Positions 1 to 6,487 of a stretch of DNA of 9,175 bases are shown here, piece by piece. The notes beneath the pieces are model-generated. The model did no database searches. It saw only the letters and a list, made by a program, of their open reading frames with translations, and was not told the origin of the DNA. Within the stretch, counting starts at the first letter, position 1, and each line of letters starts with the position of its first letter. Position numbers and translations under genes: made by a program. Source of the stretch: Candidatus Luteimonas excrementigallinarum (GTDB lineage Bacteria > Pseudomonadota > Gammaproteobacteria > Xanthomonadales > Xanthomonadaceae); contig DXCY01000050.1 of assembly GCA_019115725.1 (NCBI GenBank), positions 1 to 9,175 of the forward strand. Direction: 5' to 3'.

Positions 1-595
1 CGATGCCGGCATCGTCGCCACCACCTACCGCCGCGGCAGCAGCCGCAACTCGCTCACCGCCCGCCTCACCGGCCCCGATGCATTCCAGGCCTTCGCCACG
101 GCACTGGATGAGGATCCGCGGCTGGAGGTGAAGGTGGAAACCACCGCGGATTACTTCGCCCGCCAGTCCGAAGGCATGACCCGGGTGCTGCGCATCATCG
201 GCATCGTGGTGGGTTCGATCATGGCCATCGGCGCGGTGTTCGGCGCGCTCAACACCATGTTCGCCACGGTCGCAGCGCGGGCGCGGGAAATTGCCACGCT
301 GCGCGCGATCGGCTTCCGCGGGCTGCCGGTGGTGGTGGCGGTGATGCTGGAAACCATGCTGCTGGCGGCGATGGGCGGCGCCCTGGGCGGGCTGATCGCC
401 TGGCTGGTGTTCAACGGTTACACCGCCTCGACCCTGGCCGGCGGCGTGGGCCAGCTGACGTTTGAATTCCAGGTCACGCCGGTGCTGCTGTGGAACGGGC
501 TCAAGTGGGCGCTGGCGATCGGCTTCGTAGGCGGACTGTTTCCGGCGGTGCGCGCGGCGCAGCTTCCGGTCACCACGGCGCTGAGGGCCGCATGA
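1..595 (+). CDS. ABC transporter permease, FtsX/MacB-like (3' part)
   Basis: This is the C-terminal 197 residues of an inner-membrane permease of the MacB/FtsX (ABC3) type; the start lies before the window and the first full codon is at base 2. What is seen: a soluble stretch (about bases 2-180) typical of the end of the periplasmic domain, then a membrane segment (about 190-257). Next comes the coupling motif AREIATLRAIGF (about 286-321), the conserved segment of this family that contacts the ATPase. Two more hydrophobic segments follow (about 322-412 and 472-558), and the protein ends in the usual TTALRAA-like tail. Family members work with a separate ATPase to move lipoproteins, peptides or drugs, or to transmit force; the substrate cannot be told from this fragment. 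The stop codon overlaps the start of the next gene (ATGA), so the two are probably translated together. Confidence 0.9.
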   Translation, partial: DAGIVATTYRRGSSRNSLTARLTGPDAFQAFATALDEDPRLEVKVETTADYFARQSEGMTRVLRIIGIVVGSIMAIGAVFGALNTMFATVAARAREIATLRAIGFRGLPVVVAVMLETMLLAAMGGALGGLIAWLVFNGYTASTLAGGVGQLTFEFQVTPVLLWNGLKWALAIGFVGGLFPAVRAAQLPVTTALRAA

Positions 596-912
596 GCAGC
601 AGGCGCGCACGGGTGGATACTTCGCCGGCGGCGCTCCAGCGCCTGTCCGGCAGCGAGCTGGAAGCACTGTATGCCGATTTCCACCGCCGCGTATTCGCCT
701 TCTACGAAGGCATCGACGATCTGCCCGAGGCCAGGCGCGAAGCCGCCCAGGTGCGCGCCCGCAACCAGGCCGAGCCACTGATCGAGCAGGCCCGCGCGGT
801 CCATTCCGAGCGCGTGCGCCGGCTGCGCCTGCGCGCGCGTCGCTGGTGGATTGCCACCGTCGCCGTGGCGGTCATCGGCAGCGCCCTGATTGTCTGGGTC
901 GGGCTGCGCTGA
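592..912 (+). CDS. Small single-pass membrane protein of unknown function
   Basis: A 106-residue protein that I do not recognise. Its ATG at 592 overlaps the stop of the ABC permease (ATGA) and has a GAGGG at 583-587 just before it, which points to translational coupling. This is why I prefer this start over an upstream in-frame ATG at 490, which would lie deep inside the permease gene. Residues 1-75 are hydrophilic and probably helical, rich in Arg, Glu and Ala (SELEALYADFHRRVFAFYEG, then an Arg/Glu segment). An Arg-rich stretch (about 73-84) precedes one hydrophobic segment (about 85-105, starting WWIATVAVAV), and the protein ends one residue later. That pattern fits a tail-anchored protein with its bulk in the cytoplasm. 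It may be an accessory of the transporter, but only the gene overlap supports this. Confidence 0.8.
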   Translation: MSSRRARVDTSPAALQRLSGSELEALYADFHRRVFAFYEGIDDLPEARREAAQVRARNQAEPLIEQARAVHSERVRRLRLRARRWWIATVAVAVIGSALIVWVGLR

Positions 913-936
913 GCCGGGTTCACCCCTGCCGGGTCA

Positions 937-960
937 CGCCTTCCGTCACACCTTCCGTCA
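937..960. repeat. Tandem 12-bp repeat at the end of rarD
   Basis: Two adjacent 12-bp units (937-948 and 949-960) differ at one base (CGCCTTCCGTCA and CACCTTCCGTCA). On the minus strand each unit begins with TGA, and the unit length is a multiple of three. The rarD frame therefore meets TGA at 958-960, again at 946-948 and again at 934-936. The first is the rarD stop. The repeat fills most of the 45-bp gap between the convergent genes, where no clear terminator hairpin is seen. Confidence 0.75.
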
Positions 961-1875
961 GGCCACCGGTGCCACCGCGCGCCGGCGCGCACGCAGCAGG
1001 CCGTCGGCGGCGAATACCGCCAGCGCCACCCAGATGAAGCCGAAGCCAATCGCCCGGTCGCGGCCAAACGGCTCGCCCAATACCAGCACGCCGCACAGCA
1101 GCTGCAGAGTCGGGGCGATGTACTGGATCAGGCCGATCAGGGTGAACGGGATGCGCCGGACCGCGTAGGCGAACCCGATCAGCGGCAGCGCGCTCAGCGC
1201 CCCGGCCAGCACCAGCATCAGCGCCACCGGCACGCCCCAGGCAAACAGGCCGCCCCCCTGCGGGGTGCCCGCCGTCCACGCCAGCACCGCCAGCGCGACC
1301 GGCAGCATGTACAGGCTTTCCACTCCCAGCCCGCGCACCGGCCCCACGCCCAGCTGACGGCGGATCAGGCCGTACAGGCCGAACGAGCCCGCCAGCGCCA
1401 GCGCGATCCACGGGAAGCTGCCGTAATTGAAGGTCAGCCACAGCACGCCCGCCGCGGCGATGGCCACCGAAGTCCACTGCACCCGGTTCAGGCGCTCGCG
1501 CAGCAGCAACACGCCGATCAGCACGTTCAGCAGCGGATTGACGAAATACCCCAGGCTGCTCTCGACCACATGGCCGGCGTTGACCGCCCAGATATACAGG
1601 CCCCAGTTGAAGGCGATCAGCGCGCCGCTCAGGGCCAGCATCCACGCGGCCCGGGGCTGGCCGAGGGTCTCGCGTATCCAGCCGCGCCCGTATTTGTAGA
1701 ACAGCCACGCCGCCACCAGCACCGCGCCCCAGACCACGCGATGCAGCACGATGTGCAGCGAAGGCACCACCTTCAGCAGGTGCCAGTACAGGGGCATCAG
1801 CCCCCACAGGACAAACGCCGCCACGGCGGTCCACAGGCCGCGGCGGTCAACGCCGCCGGCCGATCCGGCATTCAT
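958..1875 (-). CDS. rarD: EamA/DMT-family transporter RarD
   Basis: A 305-residue inner-membrane protein of the drug/metabolite transporter superfamily, matching RarD in length (about 300) and in its conserved blocks. These are HRVVW (45-49), NWGLYIWAVN (90-99), SLGYFVNPLLN (107-117) and QYIAPTL (251-257). Hydrophobic segments run through the whole protein, consistent with ten helices and two EamA repeats, and it ends in a short basic cytoplasmic tail (RARRR). The older name, chloramphenicol-sensitive protein, comes from the family; the true substrate is not established. The ATG at 1873-1875 has a GAAGAG nine bases upstream on the minus strand. The gene starts 38 bp after the prc stop on the same strand, so it is probably expressed with prc, although no functional link between the two is known to me. 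Confidence 0.93.
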   Translation of the reverse strand: MNAGSAGGVDRRGLWTAVAAFVLWGLMPLYWHLLKVVPSLHIVLHRVVWGAVLVAAWLFYKYGRGWIRETLGQPRAAWMLALSGALIAFNWGLYIWAVNAGHVVESSLGYFVNPLLNVLIGVLLLRERLNRVQWTSVAIAAAGVLWLTFNYGSFPWIALALAGSFGLYGLIRRQLGVGPVRGLGVESLYMLPVALAVLAWTAGTPQGGGLFAWGVPVALMLVLAGALSALPLIGFAYAVRRIPFTLIGLIQYIAPTLQLLCGVLVLGEPFGRDRAIGFGFIWVALAVFAADGLLRARRRAVAPVA

Positions 1876-1913
1876 GGGAACGGGCTCTTCGGGTAGCGGT
1901 CAGCCGGGCCTGC

Positions 1914-4094
1914 TCAGCGGGCCCAGCTTCCGGGACGGGTGGATTCAGGCAGCACCTGGGCCGACAGCTGGCCGTCGCTGTCCAGCAGCCGCATGGCATC
2001 GGCCAGGATGGCCGCGGTTTCGTGCAGCTGCGGGTCCGGGCGCTCCTCGGCAGCCTTCACCCGGGCCGTATCAACCAGAATGTCGCGCTCGTTGGCGTGC
2101 AGGCCGTCGTCACGGTCTTCGGCCAGCGGATCCAGCGGCAGGCCCAGCTCGCGGCGGATCTCCTGGCGCTCGCGGCGCTTGCGGTCCTGGCGCTCGCGCT
2201 CGGCGCGGCGCTCGGCTTCGTTGAGCACGATGTACTTCTTTTCCCGCTCGGCGCGCGACTCGGCCACGTCCTCCAGGAACCACTGGAACTCGTGATTCTC
2301 GGCCACCCGCGCCTCGTGCCGCTCGGTCAGGCGCGGCAGGATGGGCGTGAAGTCGCCGTAACTCGTATGCGGCACTTCAGCGATCCGGTTCCACGGCAGC
2401 GCGTTGTCATACGTGCTCTCGCCGAACTCGGTCGCATCCACGGTCACCGGAAACAGGATGTCCGGCACCACGCCGCGGTTCTGGGTGCTGCTGCCCCCGG
2501 GCAGGTAGAACTGGGCCACGGTCAGCTTGACCGAGCCGTAGCGCTTGCCCTCGCCGGCCGGCATGCGGTCCAGGTCGATCAGGTTCTGCACGGTGCCCTT
2601 GCCGAAGGTGGTCTCGCCGATCACCAGGCCGCGGCCGTAGTCCTGGATGGCGCCGGCCACGATCTCCGAAGCCGAGGCCGAGCCGCGGTTGATCAGCACC
2701 GCCAGCGGCCCATCCCAGGCCACGCCGGGCGTGCGCACGCCTTCCACGTTCACCCGCCCGCCGGACTCGCGCACCTGCACCACCGGGCCGGTATCGATGA
2801 ACAGGCCGGTCAGCTCGACCGCCTCGTTGAGCGATCCACCGCCGTTGCCGCGCAGGTCCAGCACCACGCCATCGACGCCTTCGCCCTTGAAGGTCTCCAG
2901 GATCCGGGCCACGTCGCGGGTCGCCGAGGTGTAGTCGCCATCGCGGTTGCGGCGGCCCTGGAAGTCCTGGTAGAACGCCGGCAGCTCGATCACACCGATC
3001 CGCTTGTCGATCTCACCCTCGACGCCCTCGACCTCGATCACTTCCGACTTGGCCGCCTGCTCTTCCAGCTGCACCCGGGCACGGGTGAGCACGATATACA
3101 CCGGCTCGCTGTCCATGCCCGAACCCGCCGGGATCACCTCCAGGCGCACCTTGGTGTCCTTCGGGCCCTTGATCTTCTCGACCACGTCGTCGATGCGCCA
3201 GCCCACCACGTCCTCGATCGGGCCGTCCTCGCCCTGGCCAACGCCGGTGATGCGGTCGCCGGGGCGGAACTTGCCGCTCATCGCCGCCGGGCCACCCGCA
3301 ATCAGCTCGCGGATCACCACCACGTCGTCCTGCTTCTGCAGCTGCGCGCCAATACCTTCCAGCGACAGCGACATGCTCTGGTTGAACAGCTGGGTGCTGC
3401 GCGGGTTGAAGTAATCGGTATGCGGATCGATCGACGCCGTGTAGGCGTTGAGGAAGGTCTGGAACGCGTCCTCGCCGCCCAGCTGGGCCACGTTGTTGGC
3501 CAGGTTGAGGTAGCGGCGGTCCAGCGTGGTGCGGATCTCGTCGGCCTCGCGCCCGGCGAGCACCAGGCGCAGCCAGTCATTGCGCACCGACTGGCGCCAC
3601 ATCTGATCCAGCTCCTCGGTGCTGGCCCAGGCAGCATCCTTGCGATCGTATTCCCAGCGGTCGTCGCCGGTGAAATCGAAGATGTCCTGCTCCAGCAGGC
3701 CGCGGGCGTGCTCCACCCGGTCATTCACCCGCTCCTTGTACAGGGCGAAGATCGCGTAGGCCGGCTCCAGCTTGCCCTCGCGCACAGCGGCGCCCATCTG
3801 CGGCCGGTACGGCTCGAACTGCGCCACGTCATCGGCGGTGAGGAACATCTTGTTGCCGTCCAGCGCCTTCAGGTAGCCGTCGAAGATGTCCGAGGACATC
3901 TCCGCGTCCATCGCCCGCGGCCGGTAGACGAAGCGGCTGTCGGACAGCAGCCCGTACACCAGCCGGGAGGTACGCACCTGATCCAGGCTGGCCGAACCGG
4001 GAATCGCTTCGCCGTCGGCGCGCGCCATCAGGGCCAGCGGCACCGAGAGAGTCAGCGCGATCAGCGCGGTGGAAATCAGGCGGGAGGCTTTCAT
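1914..4094 (-). CDS. prc: Tail-specific periplasmic protease Prc (Tsp, family S41)
   Basis: A 726-residue carboxy-terminal processing protease. Prc cuts periplasmic proteins with exposed non-polar C-termini and, in studied bacteria, trims cell-wall enzymes and their regulators. Layout: a signal peptide (1-26, with a likely type I cut after ALMARA), an N-terminal helical domain (about 40-235), a PDZ domain (about 245-335), the S41 catalytic core (about 365-550) and a C-terminal DUF3340-type domain (about 570-715). The catalytic dyad is Ser474 in GSASASE and Lys499 in FGKGTVQ; their 25-residue spacing equals that of E. coli Prc. GNGGG (416-420) is also typical. The C-terminal part holds a very charged Arg/Glu stretch (about 611-650), and the protein is somewhat longer than E. 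coli Prc (about 680). rarD follows after 38 bp. The upstream region has a possible stress-type promoter. The ribosome site is weak. Confidence 0.96.
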   Translation of the reverse strand: MKASRLISTALIALTLSVPLALMARADGEAIPGSASLDQVRTSRLVYGLLSDSRFVYRPRAMDAEMSSDIFDGYLKALDGNKMFLTADDVAQFEPYRPQMGAAVREGKLEPAYAIFALYKERVNDRVEHARGLLEQDIFDFTGDDRWEYDRKDAAWASTEELDQMWRQSVRNDWLRLVLAGREADEIRTTLDRRYLNLANNVAQLGGEDAFQTFLNAYTASIDPHTDYFNPRSTQLFNQSMSLSLEGIGAQLQKQDDVVVIRELIAGGPAAMSGKFRPGDRITGVGQGEDGPIEDVVGWRIDDVVEKIKGPKDTKVRLEVIPAGSGMDSEPVYIVLTRARVQLEEQAAKSEVIEVEGVEGEIDKRIGVIELPAFYQDFQGRRNRDGDYTSATRDVARILETFKGEGVDGVVLDLRGNGGGSLNEAVELTGLFIDTGPVVQVRESGGRVNVEGVRTPGVAWDGPLAVLINRGSASASEIVAGAIQDYGRGLVIGETTFGKGTVQNLIDLDRMPAGEGKRYGSVKLTVAQFYLPGGSSTQNRGVVPDILFPVTVDATEFGESTYDNALPWNRIAEVPHTSYGDFTPILPRLTERHEARVAENHEFQWFLEDVAESRAEREKKYIVLNEAERRAERERQDRKRRERQEIRRELGLPLDPLAEDRDDGLHANERDILVDTARVKAAEERPDPQLHETAAILADAMRLLDSDGQLSAQVLPESTRPGSWAR

Positions 4095-4296
4095 GCGGCG
4101 ACTCGTTACCTCGTGGAGACCGGCCAGCTCGCCGGCAAATGGACTATGGGAGTGGGCTTGGACGCCATCACAGTGCCGAAAGTTTCCTCGCCGCGCCGGA
4201 TGGTCCCTGGGCTGCTGCCGGTTTCCACTCTAACCGTCCCCCGTGGCCCTGGAGTGAACGGCACTTGGGCCCCGGGCCGGCCAGGGATGGCCGCGG
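4095..4296 (-). other. Intergenic region between lipA and prc
   Basis: A 202-bp gap without a gene, between the end of lipA and the start of prc, both on the minus strand. The part nearest prc holds a sigma-E-like promoter candidate (4158-4186), listed separately. The part nearest lipA holds a short inverted repeat, GGCCA-TCCC-TGGCC on the minus strand (4279-4292), inside a very GC-rich stretch (4267-4292). It has no following T-run, so it is at best a weak or Rho-assisted terminator. Confidence 0.6.
4158..4186 (-). promoter_or_regulatory. Candidate sigma-E (ECF) type promoter of prc
   Basis: On the minus strand GAAACTT (4186-4180) is followed after 16 bases by GTCCAA (4163-4158). This is close to the RpoE pattern of gammaproteobacteria (GGAACTT, 15-17 bases, GTCNNA): one mismatch in the -35 box and none in the conserved -10 bases. 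Transcription would start near 4151 and give a leader of roughly 55-60 bases before the prc ATG. A periplasmic protease is a sensible target of envelope stress control. This is inference from a pattern match only. A plain sigma-70 site (CATAGT at 4141-4147) is an alternative, but it lacks a good -35. Confidence 0.4.
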
Positions 4297-5304
4297 TCAG
4301 GCCGCGGCGATACCTGCTTCCATCGCCTGGCGGTCGGCGTGGTAGGACGAGCGCACCAGCGGCCCGGAGGCCACGTGGGTGAAGCCCAGTTCCATGCCGT
4401 ACTCCTCCAGCGCCTTGAATTCCTCCGGCGTCCAGTAGCGCAGCACCGGGTGGTGGTGCGCGCTGGGCTGCAGGTACTGGCCGATGGTGATCATGTCCAC
4501 GTCATGCGCGCGCAGGTCGCGAAGCGTGGCCTGCACCTGCTCCATCGTCTCGCCCAGGCCGAGCATGATCCCGGACTTGGTGGGCAGGTGCGGATGCTGG
4601 GCCTTGAACTTCTGCAGCAGGGTCAGCGACCACTGGTAGTCCGCGCCAGGACGCACGTTGCGGTACAGGTCCGGCACGGTTTCCACGTTGTGGTTGAACA
4701 CGTCCGGCGGATTGGCGGCCAGGATTTCCAGCGCGCGGTCCATGCGGCCGCGGCCACGGAAGTCCGGGGTAAGGATCTCGACCTTGGTGCCCGGGGTCAT
4801 CTCGCGGATGGCGCTGATGCAGTCAACGAAGTGCTGTGCGCCGCCGTCGCGCAGGTCATCGCGGTCCACGCTGGTCACCACCACGTACTTCAGGCCCATG
4901 TCGGCCACCGTTTCCGCCAGGCGCCGGGGCTCGTCGGCATCCGGCGGCTTCGGGCGACCGTGGGCCACGTCGCAGAAGCTGCAGCGGCGGGTGCAGACAT
5001 CGCCCAGGATCATGAAGGTGGCGGTGCCGTGGCCGAAGCATTCGTGGATGTTGGGGCAGCTCGCGTCCTCACACACGGTGACCAGGCGGTTCTCGCGCAG
5101 CTTGGACTTGAGCGCCGCGACCGCACCGTTGGAGGGGATGCGCACCCGGATCCAGGACGGCTTGCGCAGCACCGGCGCTTCCACGAACTCCACCGGCGAA
5201 CGGCCGATCTTGTCACCCGCCACCTGGCGCTCGCCCGGGCGTAGCGACCCCGGCGCGGCCGGCGTGACTACCTGCATCGGGATCGACTTGTCTGTGGAAC
5301 TCAT
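4297..5304 (-). CDS. lipA: Lipoyl synthase LipA
   Basis: A 335-residue radical-SAM enzyme. It inserts two sulfur atoms into octanoyl groups bound to the lipoyl domains of pyruvate and 2-oxoglutarate dehydrogenases and of the glycine cleavage H protein. Both iron-sulfur motifs are intact. The auxiliary cluster, which gives up the sulfur, has Cys78, Cys83 and Cys89 (C-x4-C-x5-C); the radical-SAM cluster has Cys104, Cys108 and Cys111 (C-x3-C-x2-C). RSSYHA near the C-terminus (318-323) carries the serine that ligates the auxiliary cluster. The start at 5302-5304 is chosen because MSSTDKSIPMQVV fits the known N-termini of Xanthomonas-type LipA. An in-frame ATG at 5373 would add 23 unrelated residues, running over a promoter-like box. 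It lies 138 bp downstream of lipB, and the gap holds a hairpin and a -10-like box, so it may also be transcribed alone. Confidence 0.97.
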   Translation of the reverse strand: MSSTDKSIPMQVVTPAAPGSLRPGERQVAGDKIGRSPVEFVEAPVLRKPSWIRVRIPSNGAVAALKSKLRENRLVTVCEDASCPNIHECFGHGTATFMILGDVCTRRCSFCDVAHGRPKPPDADEPRRLAETVADMGLKYVVVTSVDRDDLRDGGAQHFVDCISAIREMTPGTKVEILTPDFRGRGRMDRALEILAANPPDVFNHNVETVPDLYRNVRPGADYQWSLTLLQKFKAQHPHLPTKSGIMLGLGETMEQVQATLRDLRAHDVDMITIGQYLQPSAHHHPVLRYWTPEEFKALEEYGMELGFTHVASGPLVRSSYHADRQAMEAGIAAA

Positions 5305-5335
5305 GGCGTACCGGAAGGCTGTTGCACGGACCCGC

Positions 5336-5341
5336 ATTGTA
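5336..5341 (-). promoter_or_regulatory. Possible -10 box ahead of lipA
   Basis: The minus strand reads TACAAT here, five of six matches to TATAAT, in an otherwise very GC-rich gap. Transcription would start near 5328 and give a leader of about 24 bases before the lipA ATG at 5304. No convincing -35 box is seen 16-18 bases upstream (the region is C-rich). The call rests on the -10 box and position alone. Confidence 0.35.
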
Positions 5342-5385
5342 GACCACGGGGGTGGGGGCTTCCGGCACCGCACGGAACGCTGCGG

Positions 5386-5408
5386 CGCGACAGGACAACG
5401 CTGTCGCG
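5386..5408 (-). terminator. Perfect 8-bp hairpin between lipB and lipA
   Basis: CGCGACAG (5386-5393) and CTGTCGCG (5401-5408) are perfect inverted copies around a 7-base loop. The hairpin lies 34 bases past the lipB stop on the minus strand. No T-run follows, so it is not a classic intrinsic terminator. It could be a Rho-assisted or partial terminator, an mRNA-stability stem, or a protein site. Together with the TACAAT box it suggests that lipA output may be partly separate from ybeD-lipB. Confidence 0.4.
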
Positions 5409-5442
5409 GCTCATGCGGGAGCGCTGCAGGAAGATGCCGCGG

Positions 5443-6102
5443 TCAGGCCGCCGCCAACTGCCCGGGCAACCCTTCCGCCGGCTCCAGCGCCAGGCCGAAC
5501 TGCCGGGCCAGCTCTTCCACCAGCACCGCGCTCACCGCCGCCATGGCGGACGGTCCGCCCAGATCGCCCACGGAGGTGACCTGCATGCCCGCATAGCCGC
5601 AGGGATTGATGCGCGAGAACGGCTCCAGGTCCATGGCGATGTTGAACGCCAGACCGTGGAAAGTGCAGCCGCGGCGCACGCGGATGCCAAGTGCCGCCAC
5701 CTTGGCCCCGGCCACGTATACGCCGGGCGCACCTTCGCGACGCGAGGCGCCGATGTTCCACTCGGCCAGCGTATCGATCACCGCCTGTTCCATCCGCTCC
5801 ACGTACTCGCGCACGCCAAGCTTCAGCCGGCGCAGGTCGAGCAGCGGGTAGGCCACGATCTGGCCGGGGCCGTGGTAGGTCACCTGGCCGCCGCGGTCCA
5901 CCTGCAGCACGGGGATGTCTCCGGCACCGAGTACGTGTTCGGCCCGGCCGGCCTGGCCGAGGGTGAACACCGGATCGTGTTCCACCAGCCAGATCTCATC
6001 CGGCGTGGCGGCATCGCGCACGTCGGTGAAATCCTGCATGGCCCGCCACACCGGCTCGTACGGCTGCCGGCCCAGGTGTCTGGTGAGGGCCAGCCGGCTC
6101 AC
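5443..6102 (-). CDS. lipB: Octanoyltransferase LipB
   Basis: A 219-residue octanoyl-[ACP]:protein N-octanoyltransferase. It moves octanoate from acyl carrier protein to the lysine of lipoyl domains, the step before LipA. The family signature RGGQVTYHGPGQ (70-81) is present. The catalytic pair is Lys134 in AGAKVAALG and Cys168 in INPCGYAGM, almost the same positions as in E. coli LipB (Lys135, Cys169). The start is GTG at 6100-6102, giving MSRLALTRHLG. It is supported by a GGAG at 6110-6113 with a 7-base spacer, and it lies 16 bp after the ybeD stop. Co-transcription with ybeD is therefore very likely. The cytoplasmic enzyme is full length and no key residue is missing. Confidence 0.97.
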   Translation of the reverse strand: MSRLALTRHLGRQPYEPVWRAMQDFTDVRDAATPDEIWLVEHDPVFTLGQAGRAEHVLGAGDIPVLQVDRGGQVTYHGPGQIVAYPLLDLRRLKLGVREYVERMEQAVIDTLAEWNIGASRREGAPGVYVAGAKVAALGIRVRRGCTFHGLAFNIAMDLEPFSRINPCGYAGMQVTSVGDLGGPSAMAAVSAVLVEELARQFGLALEPAEGLPGQLAAA

Positions 6103-6109
6103 GGACGGA

Positions 6110-6113
6110 CTCC
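6110..6113 (-). promoter_or_regulatory. Ribosome binding site of lipB
   Basis: GGAG on the minus strand, seven bases before the GTG start of lipB. It supports the non-ATG start. It sits in the 16-bp gap after ybeD. Confidence 0.7.
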
Positions 6114-6118
6114 GGCGA

Positions 6119-6397
6119 TCACAGCGTCCACTTCACCTGCGGATGCTCGCGCAGGGCCGTGTGGGCGGTTTCGTACTCTTCGCGCGAGGCGGCGCGGAAG
6201 CTCAGCCGGACGGACACGTACTTGCCGCCGCTGGAGCCGCGGGTTGCCACGGTCTCGTGCAGCACGGTGATGCCGGCGGCAGCCAGCAGCTTTGGCACCT
6301 CGGTGTCCAGCGCGGCATCCGCCGGCCCCATGGCGGTGATTTCAAACTCACCGGGGAACTGGAACCCGTGGTCGGGATTGTCGGATTTGATTTCCAT
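6119..6397 (-). CDS. ybeD: YbeD/DUF493 family small protein
   Basis: A 92-residue cytoplasmic protein of the DUF493 (YbeD) family, which has an ACT-like alpha/beta fold in the E. coli member. Seen motifs: the DHGFQFPGEFEITAMG block near the N-terminus (9-24), SSGGKYVSVRLSFRA (55-69) and the ending HPQVKWTL, all typical of the Xanthomonas members as I remember them. The molecular role is unknown. The gene often sits beside lipB, as here, and a link to lipoate metabolism is inferred from that. The ATG at 6395-6397 is chosen because MEIKSDNPDHGF is the family N-terminus; the longer in-frame start at 6475 adds 26 unlikely residues and would lie upstream of the promoter candidate. There is no clear ribosome site, in line with a possible leaderless mRNA. 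Confidence 0.93.
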   Translation of the reverse strand: MEIKSDNPDHGFQFPGEFEITAMGPADAALDTEVPKLLAAAGITVLHETVATRGSSGGKYVSVRLSFRAASREEYETAHTALREHPQVKWTL

Positions 6398-6403
6398 CGG
6401 CCG

Positions 6404-6432
6404 ATTATGGGGGCCGCCACCTCCATTCCCAA
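6404..6432 (-). promoter_or_regulatory. Candidate sigma-70 promoter of ybeD-lipB
   Basis: On the minus strand TTGGGA (6432-6427, four of six to TTGACA) and CATAAT (6409-6404, five of six to TATAAT) are separated by the ideal 17 bases. The -10 box ends only six bases before the ybeD ATG at 6397. Transcription would therefore start at or within a base or two of the start codon, giving a leaderless or near-leaderless mRNA. Placement is from the sequence; activity is inferred. Confidence 0.55.
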
Positions 6433-6454
6433 GCACCAGGCGGACCGGTACCCT
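6426..6454 (+). promoter_or_regulatory. Weak promoter candidate for the lipid operon
   Basis: On the plus strand TTCCCA (6426-6431) and TACCCT (6449-6454) are 17 bases apart, matching the consensus at four and three of six positions. Its -35 box overlaps the -35 of the divergent ybeD promoter. The 90-bp gap (6398-6487) must hold a start site for the plus-strand operon unless it is expressed from further away. The match is weak. Confidence 0.2.
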
Positions 6455-6475
6455 GCCTGCTGCCACGTCTGGCAT

Positions 6476-6479
6476 GGAG
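6476..6479 (+). promoter_or_regulatory. Ribosome binding site that sets the GTG start of ynbA
   Basis: GGAG eight bases before GTG at 6488. The frame is open far upstream with other possible starts, but those overlap lipB and ybeD on the other strand and have no homology. This site decides the start. Confidence 0.65.
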
Positions 6480-6487
6480 CCATTGCA

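Noticed and set aside
4267..4292. GC-rich inverted repeat after lipA as an intrinsic terminator
   Set aside because: The stem is only 5 bp and no T-run follows; it is noted in the intergenic entry but not called as a terminator.
2022..4382. A 786-codon open frame on the plus strand opposite prc
   Set aside because: Its first codon position is the complement of the wobble base of prc. Wobble bases are mostly G or C here, so stops (which need T first) are rare. The His/Gln/Leu-rich product has no recognisable domain. prc itself has every expected motif.
4339..5244. A 301-codon open frame on the plus strand opposite lipA
   Set aside because: Wobble-complement shadow of lipA; no domain is recognisable.
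5311..5365. 7-bp inverted repeat CCGGAAG / CTTCCGG flanking the lipA -10-like box
   Set aside because: Such short GC-rich matches 41 bases apart are expected by chance in this DNA.
5305..5373. N-terminal extension of lipA to an ATG at 5373
   Set aside because: The added 23 residues do not fit LipA N-termini and the region holds a promoter-like TACAAT.
5915..6487. Upstream extension of ynbA in the same open frame
   Set aside because: It would run over lipB and ybeD on the opposite strand and adds no family sequence; a GGAG and GTG at 6476-6490 give the expected N-terminus.
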